Counted from the stretch's first letter, positions 1-8,532 are shown. The stretch: DNA of 64,000 nt from Paenibacillus sp. V4I3 (GCF_030817215.1 NZ_JAUSZA010000001.1:3694501-3758500); one strand, 5' to 3'. Notes: generated from the sequence alone by a model not told the origin. Numbers and translations: made by a program.

Positions 1-872
1 ACCCTCTCCTTCGTATTCAAGTGCGCAGCTTTAATAGCATGGAAATATGCCAGCATGGATGGCATGTCCATCCTCAAGTAGAGATTATTGCTGTTCGATC
101 CGGTAGAATGGAAATCCATATGCCGGCAGAGGTATGCCATTTGCGAGCGGGAGATGTACTGATTTTGGGTTCTTGTCAGCCCCATCTCGATCTGAGAAGA
201 CAGAACGAGGTGGTTGATTATGTCGTGCTACAATTTGAGCCTGAAGCATTCTTTGATTCCAATATGCTGCCATACCTATATTTGTTTCAGGAGGCGATGC
301 TGCCTTCAGTCAAACTAAACACATTGTTTAAGGAGAATTCGGAATTGCGGCAGCAATTCTACAGCACGGTAATTGAATTGCAGCAAGAACATCAGCAGAG
401 GCAGAGGGGCTATGAGCTCGCAATGAACTATTTGGTAAAGAAATGTATTTTTTTATTATTACGTCATGACAACATGGGATTGTTAGGACCAAGCCGATCG
501 ATAAACGACTCCAACTTAAAGTCAGTGTTCGATTATGTGGAAGCCCATTTATCCGATAAAATAACCGCCCAGCAAGCATGTCACCTCGTTAATTTCAGCT
601 ATACCTATTTCCTTAAATATTTCAAACAGATCATGGGCATTTCCTTCACAGACTATGTGATTCATCGCAGAATCAAATATGCCGAACGTCTCCTTTTGAC
701 CGAAGATCTTAGCATTGCTCAGATTGCTGAACAGGTCGGCTTACCGAACATTTCCCACTTCTACAAACTATTTAAACGACTCCATCAATGTTCCCCTAAA
801 AGCTTTAAAGACACCATGATAGCCCGAACTCATGAAACTACTGCCTTGGGCCCAATGATCACAACAGAATAG
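1..872 (+). CDS. AraC-family transcriptional regulator (5' end outside window)
   Basis: A DNA-binding regulator of the AraC/XylS family. The N-terminal part looks like a cupin sensor (WHVHPQVEI, then a GRMEIHMPAEV turn and RAGDVLIL), and the last hundred residues hold the paired helix-turn-helix module, with QQACHLVNFSYTYFLKYFKQ as the first and IAQIAEQVGLPNISHFYKLF as the second recognition segment. The reading frame is open to the left edge, so the GTG at 21 is probably not the true start and the gene is cut by the window. It lies 87 bp before the GH13-like gene on the same strand. That suggests, but does not prove, that it controls that gene. The ligand is unknown. Confidence 0.9.
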   Translation, partial: PLLRIQVRSFNSMEICQHGWHVHPQVEIIAVRSGRMEIHMPAEVCHLRAGDVLILGSCQPHLDLRRQNEVVDYVVLQFEPEAFFDSNMLPYLYLFQEAMLPSVKLNTLFKENSELRQQFYSTVIELQQEHQQRQRGYELAMNYLVKKCIFLLLRHDNMGLLGPSRSINDSNLKSVFDYVEAHLSDKITAQQACHLVNFSYTYFLKYFKQIMGISFTDYVIHRRIKYAERLLLTEDLSIAQIAEQVGLPNISHFYKLFKRLHQCSPKSFKDTMIARTHETTALGPMITTE

Positions 873-959
873 CATCATAATTGAGTGGAATCGGATATGG
901 GCAGCCTGTTTCGTTACAGCTACTATAGGAGTAGAGAATAATAGGAAGGAGCTCATACA

Positions 960-2609
960 ATGTTACCTGACTTTCCGACAAAAGGATCACATGGCGTACG
1001 ATTTGTTTATTACACAGATATTGAAGTTGATAGTGTCGCCTTGGCAGGGACCTTTAATAACTGGAACGGCGATAGAAACTACATGAACAAAATGGAGAAA
1101 GGTAAAGGTTGGGAGATTGAATTAGCGATACCTAAGGGAAGACATCTTTATAAATATGTAGTGAATGGGGAAGTGTGGATACTAGACCCATTGAATCCGA
1201 GTGTGTCGGAAGATGGGCAAAATAACTCGGCTATTACGGTTACTGAGCAAGGAGAAGTATTGATCAGAACCCATGAGATTTCAAAAGAACAACCTGGATA
1301 TATGCATGAAAATTTTATGGCTATCCAAAGTCCCGAATGGATTAAAAAATCGGTGATTTATGAACTTCATATCAGGGCGTTTACCGAAAATGGTTTTAAT
1401 GGACTCACAGATAAAATCGACTATTTCAAAAAAATGGGAATAAATACGCTGTGGTTGATGCCATTCAACGAAGTTGGATTTGAAGGAAGATTAGGTAAAT
1501 ATGGCGACCCCTATGCGGTAAAAGATTTTTATTCCATTAATCCCAGCTTCGGAACCAAAGAAGATCTACTCTCATTTATTCGTAAAGCTCATGAGAATGG
1601 GATCAAAGTCATTATGGATTGGGTGTTGAACCGCGCAAGTGTGGATCACATTATGACAAGAAGCCATCCGGAATATTTTACACGAAATGAACAAGATGAG
1701 ATCTATTATGATGTGCCTAATCGGGCGTATTTCGCCGGGCTAGAATTTAGTAACCGTGAGATGAGGAAATATGTCATTGAGGCTATGAAATACTGGATAG
1801 TCGAGTTTGATTTTGACGGTATTCGTTTGGACGATTCGGACCTTACTCCCTTTGATTTTCTCTCTGAAATCAAGCATGCGCTGCAAGAAGTAAAAGCGGA
1901 TCTCATCCTGATCTCACAGTCCTACGATGAGTATCATCATATTGAATCTTGTGACTTGACCTACGACGGCAGTCCCCGCATTCTGATACGTGATATGGTT
2001 GATGGGACAATCACACAGAGCGATTTTATAACCATTTACAACTCTTATAAATACAGCTTTCCTAGAAATGCGCTAAGAATGAGTTGGCTGGAGGAAAAAG
2101 AAACATCGAGAGCATGTGACTATTTTGGCGAAAAGCTTGCAAAAGCGGCAGCTTCTATCTTGCTGACGCTTGAAGGTGTTCCATTCATTATGATGGGGCA
2201 GGAATTTAATGAGAGTACGTTAGAAACGTGGACATCTTTATTTAATGAATACAAGCTAAACTGGGATCAATTTGATAGGGATATGTTCGAGCACTATGAA
2301 TTTCTGATTCATCTTCGGACGAATAATCCAGCTTTTTGGATGGGAGAATTAATGTTCATTCGCAACTCTGAAGAGCAGGTTTTATCTTACATGAGGCAAT
2401 ACGAGGATAGTGAATATTTGATCATAGTTAACTTGTCAAAGGATGCTTTGTTTGTTCAATTTGATAATGACGCGTTAGCAGGCGATGTTATTAAGGACAG
2501 TAAAAATGTGATCTATCGAACCGGAAGAGACGACCGTCGCTCTGGGAAAGATTCATCCAGTCTATGGATCGATAGCTATGAAACAATGATATATATAAAA
2601 TATAAATAA
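960..2609 (+). CDS. GH13 alpha-amylase-like protein with N-terminal CBM48-type domain and degenerate active site
   Basis: A 549-residue cytoplasmic protein without signal peptide. Residues 1-95 resemble the CBM48/AMPK glycogen-binding fold (VALAGTFNNWNG, LYKYVVNGEVWILDP). About 125-430 is a GH13 barrel (SVIYELHIRAFTENG, GINTLWLMPFNEV, FYSINPSFGTKEDL) and the rest a C-terminal beta domain. The nucleophile-like Asp291 and Arg289 (GIRLD) and Asp220/Asn224 survive. The acid/base Glu is Gln320 (LILISQ), the usual Asn-His-Asp of region IV reads Glu379-Lys380-Glu381, and the region I His is Arg225. Two of the three GH13 carboxylates are therefore changed, so a non-catalytic or altered role is likely. 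The ATG has an AAGGAG site eight bases upstream. Confidence 0.85.
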   Translation: MLPDFPTKGSHGVRFVYYTDIEVDSVALAGTFNNWNGDRNYMNKMEKGKGWEIELAIPKGRHLYKYVVNGEVWILDPLNPSVSEDGQNNSAITVTEQGEVLIRTHEISKEQPGYMHENFMAIQSPEWIKKSVIYELHIRAFTENGFNGLTDKIDYFKKMGINTLWLMPFNEVGFEGRLGKYGDPYAVKDFYSINPSFGTKEDLLSFIRKAHENGIKVIMDWVLNRASVDHIMTRSHPEYFTRNEQDEIYYDVPNRAYFAGLEFSNREMRKYVIEAMKYWIVEFDFDGIRLDDSDLTPFDFLSEIKHALQEVKADLILISQSYDEYHHIESCDLTYDGSPRILIRDMVDGTITQSDFITIYNSYKYSFPRNALRMSWLEEKETSRACDYFGEKLAKAAASILLTLEGVPFIMMGQEFNESTLETWTSLFNEYKLNWDQFDRDMFEHYEFLIHLRTNNPAFWMGELMFIRNSEEQVLSYMRQYEDSEYLIIVNLSKDALFVQFDNDALAGDVIKDSKNVIYRTGRDDRRSGKDSSSLWIDSYETMIYIKYK

Positions 2610-2623
2610 AAAATAAACACCGT

Positions 2624-2657
2624 AAAGCCCTCTTGGAACACCAACAAAGAGGGCTTT
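2624..2657. terminator. Bidirectional Rho-independent terminator
   Basis: An 11-bp perfect stem (AAAGCCCTCTT at 2624-2634 with its complement at 2647-2657) and a 12-nt loop lies between the convergent GH13-like and DUF3231 genes, with T-rich flanks on both strands. Confidence 0.85.
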
Positions 2658-2669
2658 ATTAAGTGGATA

Positions 2670-3674
2670 TTATTGGTCTTTAGCAATTTCTTTTCTGTTT
2701 GGTGCAATGGGAGGTTGTTCTAACCATTTATGTTTTATCATGAGATCAAACCAATTTTTTGCTACAGTTAGATCTTTAAGAATGATTCGTTCATAATCAA
2801 GAATTAGATCAGACCTCATGGAACCCGCTAGTCCTAATCCGTGATAGGATTGAGAAGTCAGAAACAAAAAACCAGTGTGAAACATGATAAGTTTATCTGA
2901 AAACGGTGAATCTGTAGATTCGGTTATTTCAGTTTCCCATGACATCGGAACAGGTAAATTATCATCTTTTAGTTTTTTACTTAGCAATTGAATGTGGTCA
3001 TTTGACGTTTGAACGGCATCTGTTAGAAATTTCCTTATTTCTTTGGATCCGGCAATTTGACTAAATGCAATTCCAAGTGTTTTTGCCATAATACTTTTCT
3101 TTAAGTTAAGGGAAATATTACCTATTTCTATGGCTGAAAGAGGACGTTTATCTCCCCAAAAGCCATCGAGATATTTTTTGCTATCAATAAACTCTGGGTT
3201 TGCACGGGGGAAGAAATACGGGTCTCTTTGAAAATGTCCCTTTTCAAGTAATAAATCAACGGTACGTTGGTACATATTTTTTCCATCCGTTAAACAGGAA
3301 TCAAAAAAATCCCTTAAATCTTTTCTAACTGATGTAGTAAGCGAATATATGTGACCGTTTAAACCATGTATGGTCATGAGATACAAATAATCCAAACAGA
3401 AAATATCGGAAAATAACCTTCCAATATTGGGATTGAGATCTGCTTCTGTAAACCCTATGGGTAATGGAAATCCATCATTAAGAATAAAAGTCGAAACCTG
3501 CTGCATTTGATTCTCAGATATTTTTATTGCATCGTCAAAAACCTCTCTAATGGACGTATCTTCTATAATTGAAAGCATATATTTATTTACTTGATGTACC
3601 ATAGATTCATTTACATATTGCCCCCACAAAGCTCCGATTTCCGTTGAAGTTAGTTTTAATTGAGTTATGTTCAT
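2670..3674 (-). CDS. DUF3231 family protein (two-repeat, spore-coat-like)
   Basis: Predicted 334-residue helical protein made of two related halves. Each has an LT(S/A)xEIGxL(W/S) opening, a FPLPIGF/LPVPMSW block and an HGLNGHIYSL/YHGLGLAGSM block, the pattern of the DUF3231 family common in Bacillales. DUF3231 proteins are ferritin-like in size and often linked to spores; no enzymatic role is established. The frame extends 11 codons further upstream, but the Met at 3674 is chosen because AGAGGTGAT lies seven bases before it. It converges on the GH13-like gene across a shared terminator. No partner gene is evident. Confidence 0.8.
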   Translation of the reverse strand: MNITQLKLTSTEIGALWGQYVNESMVHQVNKYMLSIIEDTSIREVFDDAIKISENQMQQVSTFILNDGFPLPIGFTEADLNPNIGRLFSDIFCLDYLYLMTIHGLNGHIYSLTTSVRKDLRDFFDSCLTDGKNMYQRTVDLLLEKGHFQRDPYFFPRANPEFIDSKKYLDGFWGDKRPLSAIEIGNISLNLKKSIMAKTLGIAFSQIAGSKEIRKFLTDAVQTSNDHIQLLSKKLKDDNLPVPMSWETEITESTDSPFSDKLIMFHTGFLFLTSQSYHGLGLAGSMRSDLILDYERIILKDLTVAKNWFDLMIKHKWLEQPPIAPNRKEIAKDQ

Positions 3675-3771
3675 ATCTCTATCACCTCTAAAAATTAGAT
3701 TGTCCAATTAGAAAAGGATTTATCAAGTCTGATTTTCTTATGGTATAGGTAGATTATGGAATTATAAACTA

Positions 3772-5103
3772 TCATTTATCTCCGTTTGAAACTACAACAG
3801 GTGCAGTAAGCTTGTACCACAGCAACATGCCCAGTGAACTCAGACCTACCAAAAATAAAAGGCCATAAACGTGTTTGAAGGAATAAGGAAGTGGCGTATT
3901 CTTTTGAATTTCGAGTAATATTCCACAAACCGCTACCGAAATTGAACCGCCAAAAAATTGGATAAGCTGCATAAGTCCCATACCAGAGCCTATTAATGAT
4001 TTTGGAAGAATACGTGAGGTCTCGTTGTTCAAAGATGCAATCGTTGCTGAAAAAGCAGGCGAAAAACAAAGATATCCCAAAAGTATAACAAGTGGCGAAG
4101 CGCCAAGAGTGGCATAAAAGGCAATCATCACTAAAGCTAAAATACAATGCCCTATAAACATAAAGCGTAGATTGCCGTATCGATCTATCCATCTACCGAC
4201 GAATCGTGTCAAGAAGGCCGACAGAATGGCCCCTGGCGCAATGGTTAAGCCAATCATCATAGCCGATTGATCGAACACCTTGGCTAACACCAACGGCATT
4301 AGAAATAAATTACCAAGGTTCAACACTAAGATGCAAAACCCGATCGTAACCAATTTACGATAAGTTGGATTTCTCAATAGTTCAGGGTTAATGAACGTAT
4401 TGTTCATTCGTTTCAAGTGCCAAGCATGTACAAGCAACGAAAGACAACTGGCGACAAGCCAGGCGGCTGAAACTTGCGTCACAGCTAACAGCAGCGTAGT
4501 TGCATTCACGATGGTTAAGAGAGCACCCAATATGTCGAATCGAAAGGATGTCGCATTTTCTTTGGGAAGTAAACGTACAAGTATCGGAAGAATGACCAAA
4601 ACCAGACAAGTGATTGCGAACAACCCGTTCCAACCAAAGTATTCGCTAATCAAACCGCCAACGATCGGACCGAGCCCGAAAGCCATAGCACTCCCCGCGG
4701 AAATCATGGCGATAGCTGACCCGCGTCTTTCAATTGGAATATATCGACTTGCCAGAACCAAACCAAGGCCAGCCATCACCCCTGCACCTGCAGACTGAAG
4801 TATACGAGCCATGAGTAAAGCATGAAATTCCCTGGCAAATAATCCGAAAATCGATGAAAGTCCTAACACCAATAGCCCCACGATCAGCAGTTTACGAATC
4901 GGTAAGACATCTGAGAGCCTACTGTAAATAACGGTCGATAAGGCATATCCGATGGAGTAACTTGAAATCACCCATGATCCGAGATCTGCCGTGATGCCAA
5001 GATCTTGAATAATACTAGGGATTGAAACATTGAACATCGTCGTATTCATAACAACGATGAACAAGCCAATCGTCCATACCGGCATTACAATTTTATCGTT
5101 CAT
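3772..5103 (-). CDS. MFS transporter, DHA2 (TetA(L)/LmrB-like) drug:H+ antiporter type
   Basis: A 443-residue polytopic membrane protein, hydrophobic along its length. The loop after the second helix carries MFS motif A (YSRLSDVLPIRK) and the fifth helix carries the antiporter motif C (AMAFGLGPIVGGLI), which together identify a proton-coupled exporter. Size and layout resemble the 14-helix TetA(L)/LmrB group, but the substrate cannot be read from the sequence. A TATAAT box lies on the minus strand at 5149-5154, and a terminator-like hairpin sits just upstream of it, so leader control is possible. The Met at 5103 follows an AGGATGG ribosome binding site. Confidence 0.85.
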   Translation of the reverse strand: MNDKIVMPVWTIGLFIVVMNTTMFNVSIPSIIQDLGITADLGSWVISSYSIGYALSTVIYSRLSDVLPIRKLLIVGLLVLGLSSIFGLFAREFHALLMARILQSAGAGVMAGLGLVLASRYIPIERRGSAIAMISAGSAMAFGLGPIVGGLISEYFGWNGLFAITCLVLVILPILVRLLPKENATSFRFDILGALLTIVNATTLLLAVTQVSAAWLVASCLSLLVHAWHLKRMNNTFINPELLRNPTYRKLVTIGFCILVLNLGNLFLMPLVLAKVFDQSAMMIGLTIAPGAILSAFLTRFVGRWIDRYGNLRFMFIGHCILALVMIAFYATLGASPLVILLGYLCFSPAFSATIASLNNETSRILPKSLIGSGMGLMQLIQFFGGSISVAVCGILLEIQKNTPLPYSFKHVYGLLFLVGLSSLGMLLWYKLTAPVVVSNGDK

Positions 5104-5174
5104 CCATTACCATCCTGTCTAACTAGAGGTGTATTTTATCTATCCCCTATTATACAAATGTCACTCAAACATAA

Positions 5175-5199
5175 AAAGAGCTGCCCGCGGCAGCTCTTT
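5175..5199. terminator. Terminator-type hairpin in the divergent MFS/CBO0543 spacer
   Basis: An 11-bp perfect stem (AAAGAGCTGCC / GGCAGCTCTTT) with a 3-nt loop, followed by T-rich sequence on both strands. It lies between divergently oriented genes, where no upstream transcript is obvious, so it either insulates the two promoters or acts as a leader attenuator for the MFS gene. Confidence 0.7.
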
Positions 5200-5298
5200 A
5201 TTTTCTTTGGTTCGCTGACTATTCCTTTCATGAATAATAGGCTGTTATTTTATCCACACTACAGGTAAAGGAAGAAGCAATTAAAGGGGGGAAATTGT

Positions 5299-5874
5299 AT
5301 GGAAAAGATATTATTGCGGATTTTATTTGCCTCATCATTAGCAGCAGCCCCATTCGTTTTGAAACGTAATAACCTGCTCATGTATCTGACTGTATTCTTC
5401 ACGAAGTGCGTTTTATCAAGTTCGATAGATTCTTTCTTTATTAAAAAAGGAAAGATATCGTACCCCGTTCGTCCTTTCGCCAAAGTATTTGATACCAATA
5501 TTTTGTACGATCTGTTATTTTATCCGCTTTTAACTGTAGTTTGGGTAAGATCGTCTTATCAAAGCAAACCGCTTGAACTCATCACGAGAAGTCTATTTTT
5601 TAGTGTACCAATGACTTTGCTTCAATGGTTTTTAGAGAGGAAAACCGATTTGTTTAGATGGAAATCTTGGTCTGTTTTTCATACATTTGCATCAATTAAC
5701 TTTACTTTGTTTACGATCAGAGGGTTTGTAGGTTTATTAAAAAGGATTACGCCTGAAGTAAGAGGAGGAAATTTTGTAGAGGAACGATCCCATAGCAAGG
5801 TGCCTTCACCTGAGTTCATTGCAAGTACGGCAAATCACCGACTGCTAAATAACAACTATGCACAAATCCACTAA
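5299..5874 (+). CDS. CBO0543 family membrane protein
   Basis: Predicted 191-residue membrane protein with about four hydrophobic segments. The block NILYDLLFYPLLTVVWV, the WFLERKTDLFRWKSWSVFHT segment and the overall length match the CBO0543 family of Bacillales and Clostridia membrane proteins, whose function is not known. It begins at an ATG preceded by AAGGGGGG, seven bases away. The last 17 bases overlap the start of the following membrane protein gene, which points to translational coupling. The final 50 residues are hydrophilic and presumably cytoplasmic. Confidence 0.7.
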   Translation: MEKILLRILFASSLAAAPFVLKRNNLLMYLTVFFTKCVLSSSIDSFFIKKGKISYPVRPFAKVFDTNILYDLLFYPLLTVVWVRSSYQSKPLELITRSLFFSVPMTLLQWFLERKTDLFRWKSWSVFHTFASINFTLFTIRGFVGLLKRITPEVRGGNFVEERSHSKVPSPEFIASTANHRLLNNNYAQIH

Positions 5875-6322
5875 AATTGAGAAATTATTATGGAGCATCG
5901 CACTCCCTGGGTTTGGTCAGTTTTTAAACGGGAAATATATAAAAGGAATTACGTTGATTATATTGGAATTTATCGTGAATTATATGTCAGATCTCAATCA
6001 AATTATTATCGACAGTTTCAAAGGAAACATTCAAGAGGCCATCCAGCAAGCCGATTATCATTGGCTAATGTTTTACCCTTGTCTCTACATGTTTGGTATT
6101 TGGGATGCTTATAAAGACGCAGGAGATACTGCAGAGTATGCGTATATTCCTTTTGTATTAGGGGCTTTTCTGGGGACGGTAGGTATCATTTACTCGGATG
6201 TCTTTCAACCTTTCGGTATCTTATGGGGTCCAGTTTGGCTGCCTATGCTGTTTTCGTTCGTTGGAATTGTAATAGGCGTTGTTATATTTCTTTTTTTAAA
6301 ACGACGTCATTCGACACTTTAA
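5858..6322 (+). CDS. Small membrane protein with TM2-like N-terminus
   Basis: A 154-residue protein with four hydrophobic stretches. Its first segment (LPGFGQFLNGKYIKG) has the Pro-Gly-x-Gly-Gln-Phe pattern of TM2-like and small Bacillus membrane proteins. I do not recognise a functional family. There is no good ribosome binding site of its own and the start overlaps the preceding gene by 17 bases, so it is probably translated by coupling to it. A terminator follows directly, making these two genes a closed bicistronic unit. Confidence 0.6.
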   Translation: MHKSTKIEKLLWSIALPGFGQFLNGKYIKGITLIILEFIVNYMSDLNQIIIDSFKGNIQEAIQQADYHWLMFYPCLYMFGIWDAYKDAGDTAEYAYIPFVLGAFLGTVGIIYSDVFQPFGILWGPVWLPMLFSFVGIVIGVVIFLFLKRRHSTL

Positions 6323-6368
6323 AGGGTATCCCTGTCAGATATATAAGACAGCTGGAGACCCTTTTTCT
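6321..6368 (+). terminator. Rho-independent terminator
   Basis: The outer stem AAAGGGT/ACCCTTT and inner CTGTC/GACAG helices enclose an AT loop, and a T-rich tail follows. It starts at the stop codon of the preceding membrane protein gene and ends that two-gene unit. Confidence 0.75.
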
Positions 6369-6511
6369 TTTTGTATCTACTACTTGTGTGTTTGTATATA
6401 TGGTTTGTTTGACTATTAGGTTTATATATCATGCGTGTCGGTATATACCCAATCGTCATTTCTCTCATAAGCATAAGATATAGTATGGGGGAAATGGGGG
6501 GGGGGAAAGTA

Positions 6512-7063
6512 ATGCCGAAAAAAGTAGCAGTGAACAAAGAGCCAGTGAAGAAAGAAGTAGTGAAGAAAGAAGTAGTGAAGAAAGAAGCAGTGAAGAAAGA
6601 AGCAGTGAAGAAAGCACCAGTGAAGAAAGAACCAACTAAGAAAGAACAAGTGAAGAAAGAAACAGCGAAGAAAGAGCCAGTGAAGAAAGAAATAGTGAAG
6701 AAAGAAGCAGTGAAAAAAGAAATAGCAAAGAAAGAAAAAGCGAGTAAAGATACAATGGAAAAAGAAATAGTGAGGAAAGAAGATCCTAGGAATTTATTTG
6801 AAATTCAGGAAACAGAAGTAGTGAATAATAGATATATGAGAAGCCCGAGCGCAAGGGAGGGAAGAAATGGTATGACGAGAGTCTCAAGAGAAGAAATTAG
6901 TGACAAAATTAACGAAGCGATAGATGTACTGGGAGCCTCTAAGCGTAGTGTCTCGGTAGACAAACTGAGACGAGCAGAGGATGAAATTGATAAGGCCTTA
7001 CGTATTCTTTTAAGAGCGCAGCGTGAAATAAATTCGAGAAGAACTTGGTATATATCTGAGTGA
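6512..7063 (+). CDS. Lys/Glu-rich pentapeptide-repeat protein, unknown function
   Basis: A 183-residue, highly basic protein. Residues 8-92 are about 17 imperfect pentads of the type KKExV, predicted to form one long charged helix or coiled coil. The remaining 90 residues are an ordinary charged helical domain (EEISDKINEAIDVLGASKR, then LRRAEDEIDKALRILLRAQ). The open frame begins at 6431, but the Met at 6512 is chosen because a run of G residues and GGAAAG precede it. A CATAAGATA box at 6472-6480 resembles a sigma-K -10 element, which hints at late sporulation expression. No family is recognised; lysine-rich repeat proteins of spores or nucleoid-binding tails are possible analogies only. Confidence 0.65.
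   Translation: MPKKVAVNKEPVKKEVVKKEVVKKEAVKKEAVKKAPVKKEPTKKEQVKKETAKKEPVKKEIVKKEAVKKEIAKKEKASKDTMEKEIVRKEDPRNLFEIQETEVVNNRYMRSPSAREGRNGMTRVSREEISDKINEAIDVLGASKRSVSVDKLRRAEDEIDKALRILLRAQREINSRRTWYISE
6533..6787 (+). repeat. 15-bp tandem repeat array inside the Lys/Glu-rich gene
   Basis: About 17 degenerate copies of a 15-base unit close to GTGAAGAAAGAAGCA, each coding one KKExV pentad. The third pentad position and flanking residue vary (V, A, P, Q, T, I). Confidence 0.85.
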
Positions 7064-7186
7064 AAAATATATGATTGGAGCGAAGCAGAGATGAAAATCC
7101 TTGCTTTTTTTATTTTTCGGTGTTAACATCACTTTCAACGTTAAGCGTTATTTGGACCAAATAAACAAACAAAATAAGATTTGAAC

Positions 7187-7323
7187 CTTCGGGGCAGGGT
7201 GAAATTCCCTACCGGCGGTGAGGATATGTACGTGTATCTAAGCCCGCGACTCCCAGTCTGTATAGACGGGGACTGACTTGGTGAAATTCCAAGGCCGACG
7301 GTATAGTCCGGATGAGAGAAGGT
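7187..7323 (+). ncRNA. FMN riboswitch (RFN element)
   Basis: The conserved RFN core is directly readable: GGGGCAGGGTGAAATTCCCT, then ACCGGCGGT, AGCCCGCGA, a variable arm, GGTGAAATTCCAAGGCCGAC, GGTATAGTCCGGATGAGAGAAGG in consecutive blocks. FMN binding to such elements turns off riboflavin synthesis or uptake genes. It is followed by a terminator and by an EamA-type transporter gene, so the expected mode is transcription attenuation when FMN is plentiful. Confidence 0.97.
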
Positions 7324-7368
7324 GAAGGACAACTTGTTAAAAATTCATTTTTTAATAGGTCTGTTTGT

Positions 7369-7408
7369 CAATGCCCCTGTTGCTTGTAAACAGGGGCATT
7401 GTCTCTTT
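7369..7408 (+). terminator. FMN-riboswitch expression-platform terminator
   Basis: A 13-bp perfect stem (CAATGCCCCTGTT at 7369-7381, complement at 7389-7401) with a 7-nt loop and a TCTCTTTC tail, 45 bases after the riboswitch core and 80 bases before the transporter gene. Confidence 0.85.
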
Positions 7409-7485
7409 CAGAAGGTTCAATTCAAAACATCATCTAGGGATCTTTGAGCTAATCTCAAAGTCTCTCCTACTGGGAGGTTTTTGAA

Positions 7486-8454
7486 TTGGAGAATGTATTC
7501 AAGCTAGGAAGTAAGCGCGCAAGTTTGTATTCATCAAGTACCAGAGAAATTAATGGGATCTGGTACGTGGCACTCGGAGCTACACTTTGGGGGTTAGACC
7601 CTCTCTTTCGAATCTTATTGTTGAAGAGTTTTACCTCTGCACAAATTGTGTTCATTGAGCATCTGCTGCTGGCCTGCTATGCGCTTCCGGTGCTGATAAA
7701 GTACCGCAAGTCCTTAGCCGGCAAACTAACACTATCCGTTATTGGCGCACTGCTATTTATTTCTTGGGGTGGATCGGCCATAGCCACCATACTCTTCACC
7801 TCAGCCTTCGCTCATGGCAGTGCAAACTCCGTCCTGCTTTTGCAAAAGTTGCAGCCCTTGTTCGCCATCGTATTGGCTCGTTTACTGCTTAAAGAGACAC
7901 TGCCTTCGAAATTTTCTGCCTATATCGTAATGGCGCTGCTAGGCACGTACTTGCTGACGTTTGGTTTTGATTCCCCGAAGATGGGCTTGAAGGATTTAGG
8001 TACGTTAAGCTGTTTATTTTCAATTCTGGCGGCTGTCTTATGGGGTGGATCAACCGTCATGGGTAAGTTCCTGCTTCAAAAAAACTTGGATTTCCCTGTT
8101 GTCACATCACTGCGCTTCCTAATGGCGATTCCGCTGCTAACGGTAGTTCTTTTGGTAAGTGGCGATGCTTGGCATGTAGGCGGTTCTAGTGGTGATCTAA
8201 CACTTATCGCAGTCAACCTGTTGTTCCAGGCCTTTTTCCCAGGGTTGATCAGCATGCTCCTCTATTATAAGGGGCTGTCATCGACAAAGGCATTCTTTGC
8301 AACGCTTGCCGAGCTAGCTTTCCCAGCTGTAGGTGTATGCATAAACTGGGTTGTATTTGGACAAAAGCTGACCGTAGGACAACTAGTAGGCTTTGTATTT
8401 ATTTGGTTAACCCTATGGTTAATGAGCCGCAGTAAAGGGAATGTTTCTATTTGA
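7486..8454 (+). CDS. EamA/DMT-family transporter under FMN riboswitch control, probable riboflavin importer
   Basis: A 322-residue polytopic protein with two EamA halves (about residues 25-160 and 185-315). Each half starts with a WG(L/G)xxx motif (GATLWGLDPLF; AAVLWGGSTVMGKF). EamA proteins belong to the drug/metabolite transporter superfamily, and the RibN and ImpX groups of this superfamily are known or predicted riboflavin importers. The FMN riboswitch and terminator directly upstream make flavin uptake the best assignment, inferred from context rather than from residues. The TTG start is chosen because GGGAGG lies eight bases before it. A short hairpin (CTTTGAG/CTCAAAG at 7442-7460) lies before the ribosome binding site. 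Confidence 0.85.
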   Translation: MENVFKLGSKRASLYSSSTREINGIWYVALGATLWGLDPLFRILLLKSFTSAQIVFIEHLLLACYALPVLIKYRKSLAGKLTLSVIGALLFISWGGSAIATILFTSAFAHGSANSVLLLQKLQPLFAIVLARLLLKETLPSKFSAYIVMALLGTYLLTFGFDSPKMGLKDLGTLSCLFSILAAVLWGGSTVMGKFLLQKNLDFPVVTSLRFLMAIPLLTVVLLVSGDAWHVGGSSGDLTLIAVNLLFQAFFPGLISMLLYYKGLSSTKAFFATLAELAFPAVGVCINWVVFGQKLTVGQLVGFVFIWLTLWLMSRSKGNVSI

Positions 8455-8495
8455 AAAATGGACTGATTACATCAATTTCAATCATTGAATGCAAA

Positions 8496-8523
8496 AAGAA
8501 CCCGCTAGATTTAGCGGGTTCTT
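8496..8523. terminator. Bidirectional terminator
   Basis: A 12-bp perfect stem (AAGAACCCGCTA / TAGCGGGTTCTT) with a 4-nt loop separates the convergent transporter and azoreductase genes. Confidence 0.85.
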
Positions 8524-8532
8524 ACTATTTTC

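Noticed and set aside
4391..4798. 135-codon plus-strand frame
   Set aside because: It lies wholly antisense to the MFS exporter gene and has no start signals.
6533..6787. 15-bp repeats as a possible CRISPR or iteron origin
   Set aside because: No spacers, perfect phase with the reading frame, and no replication gene nearby.
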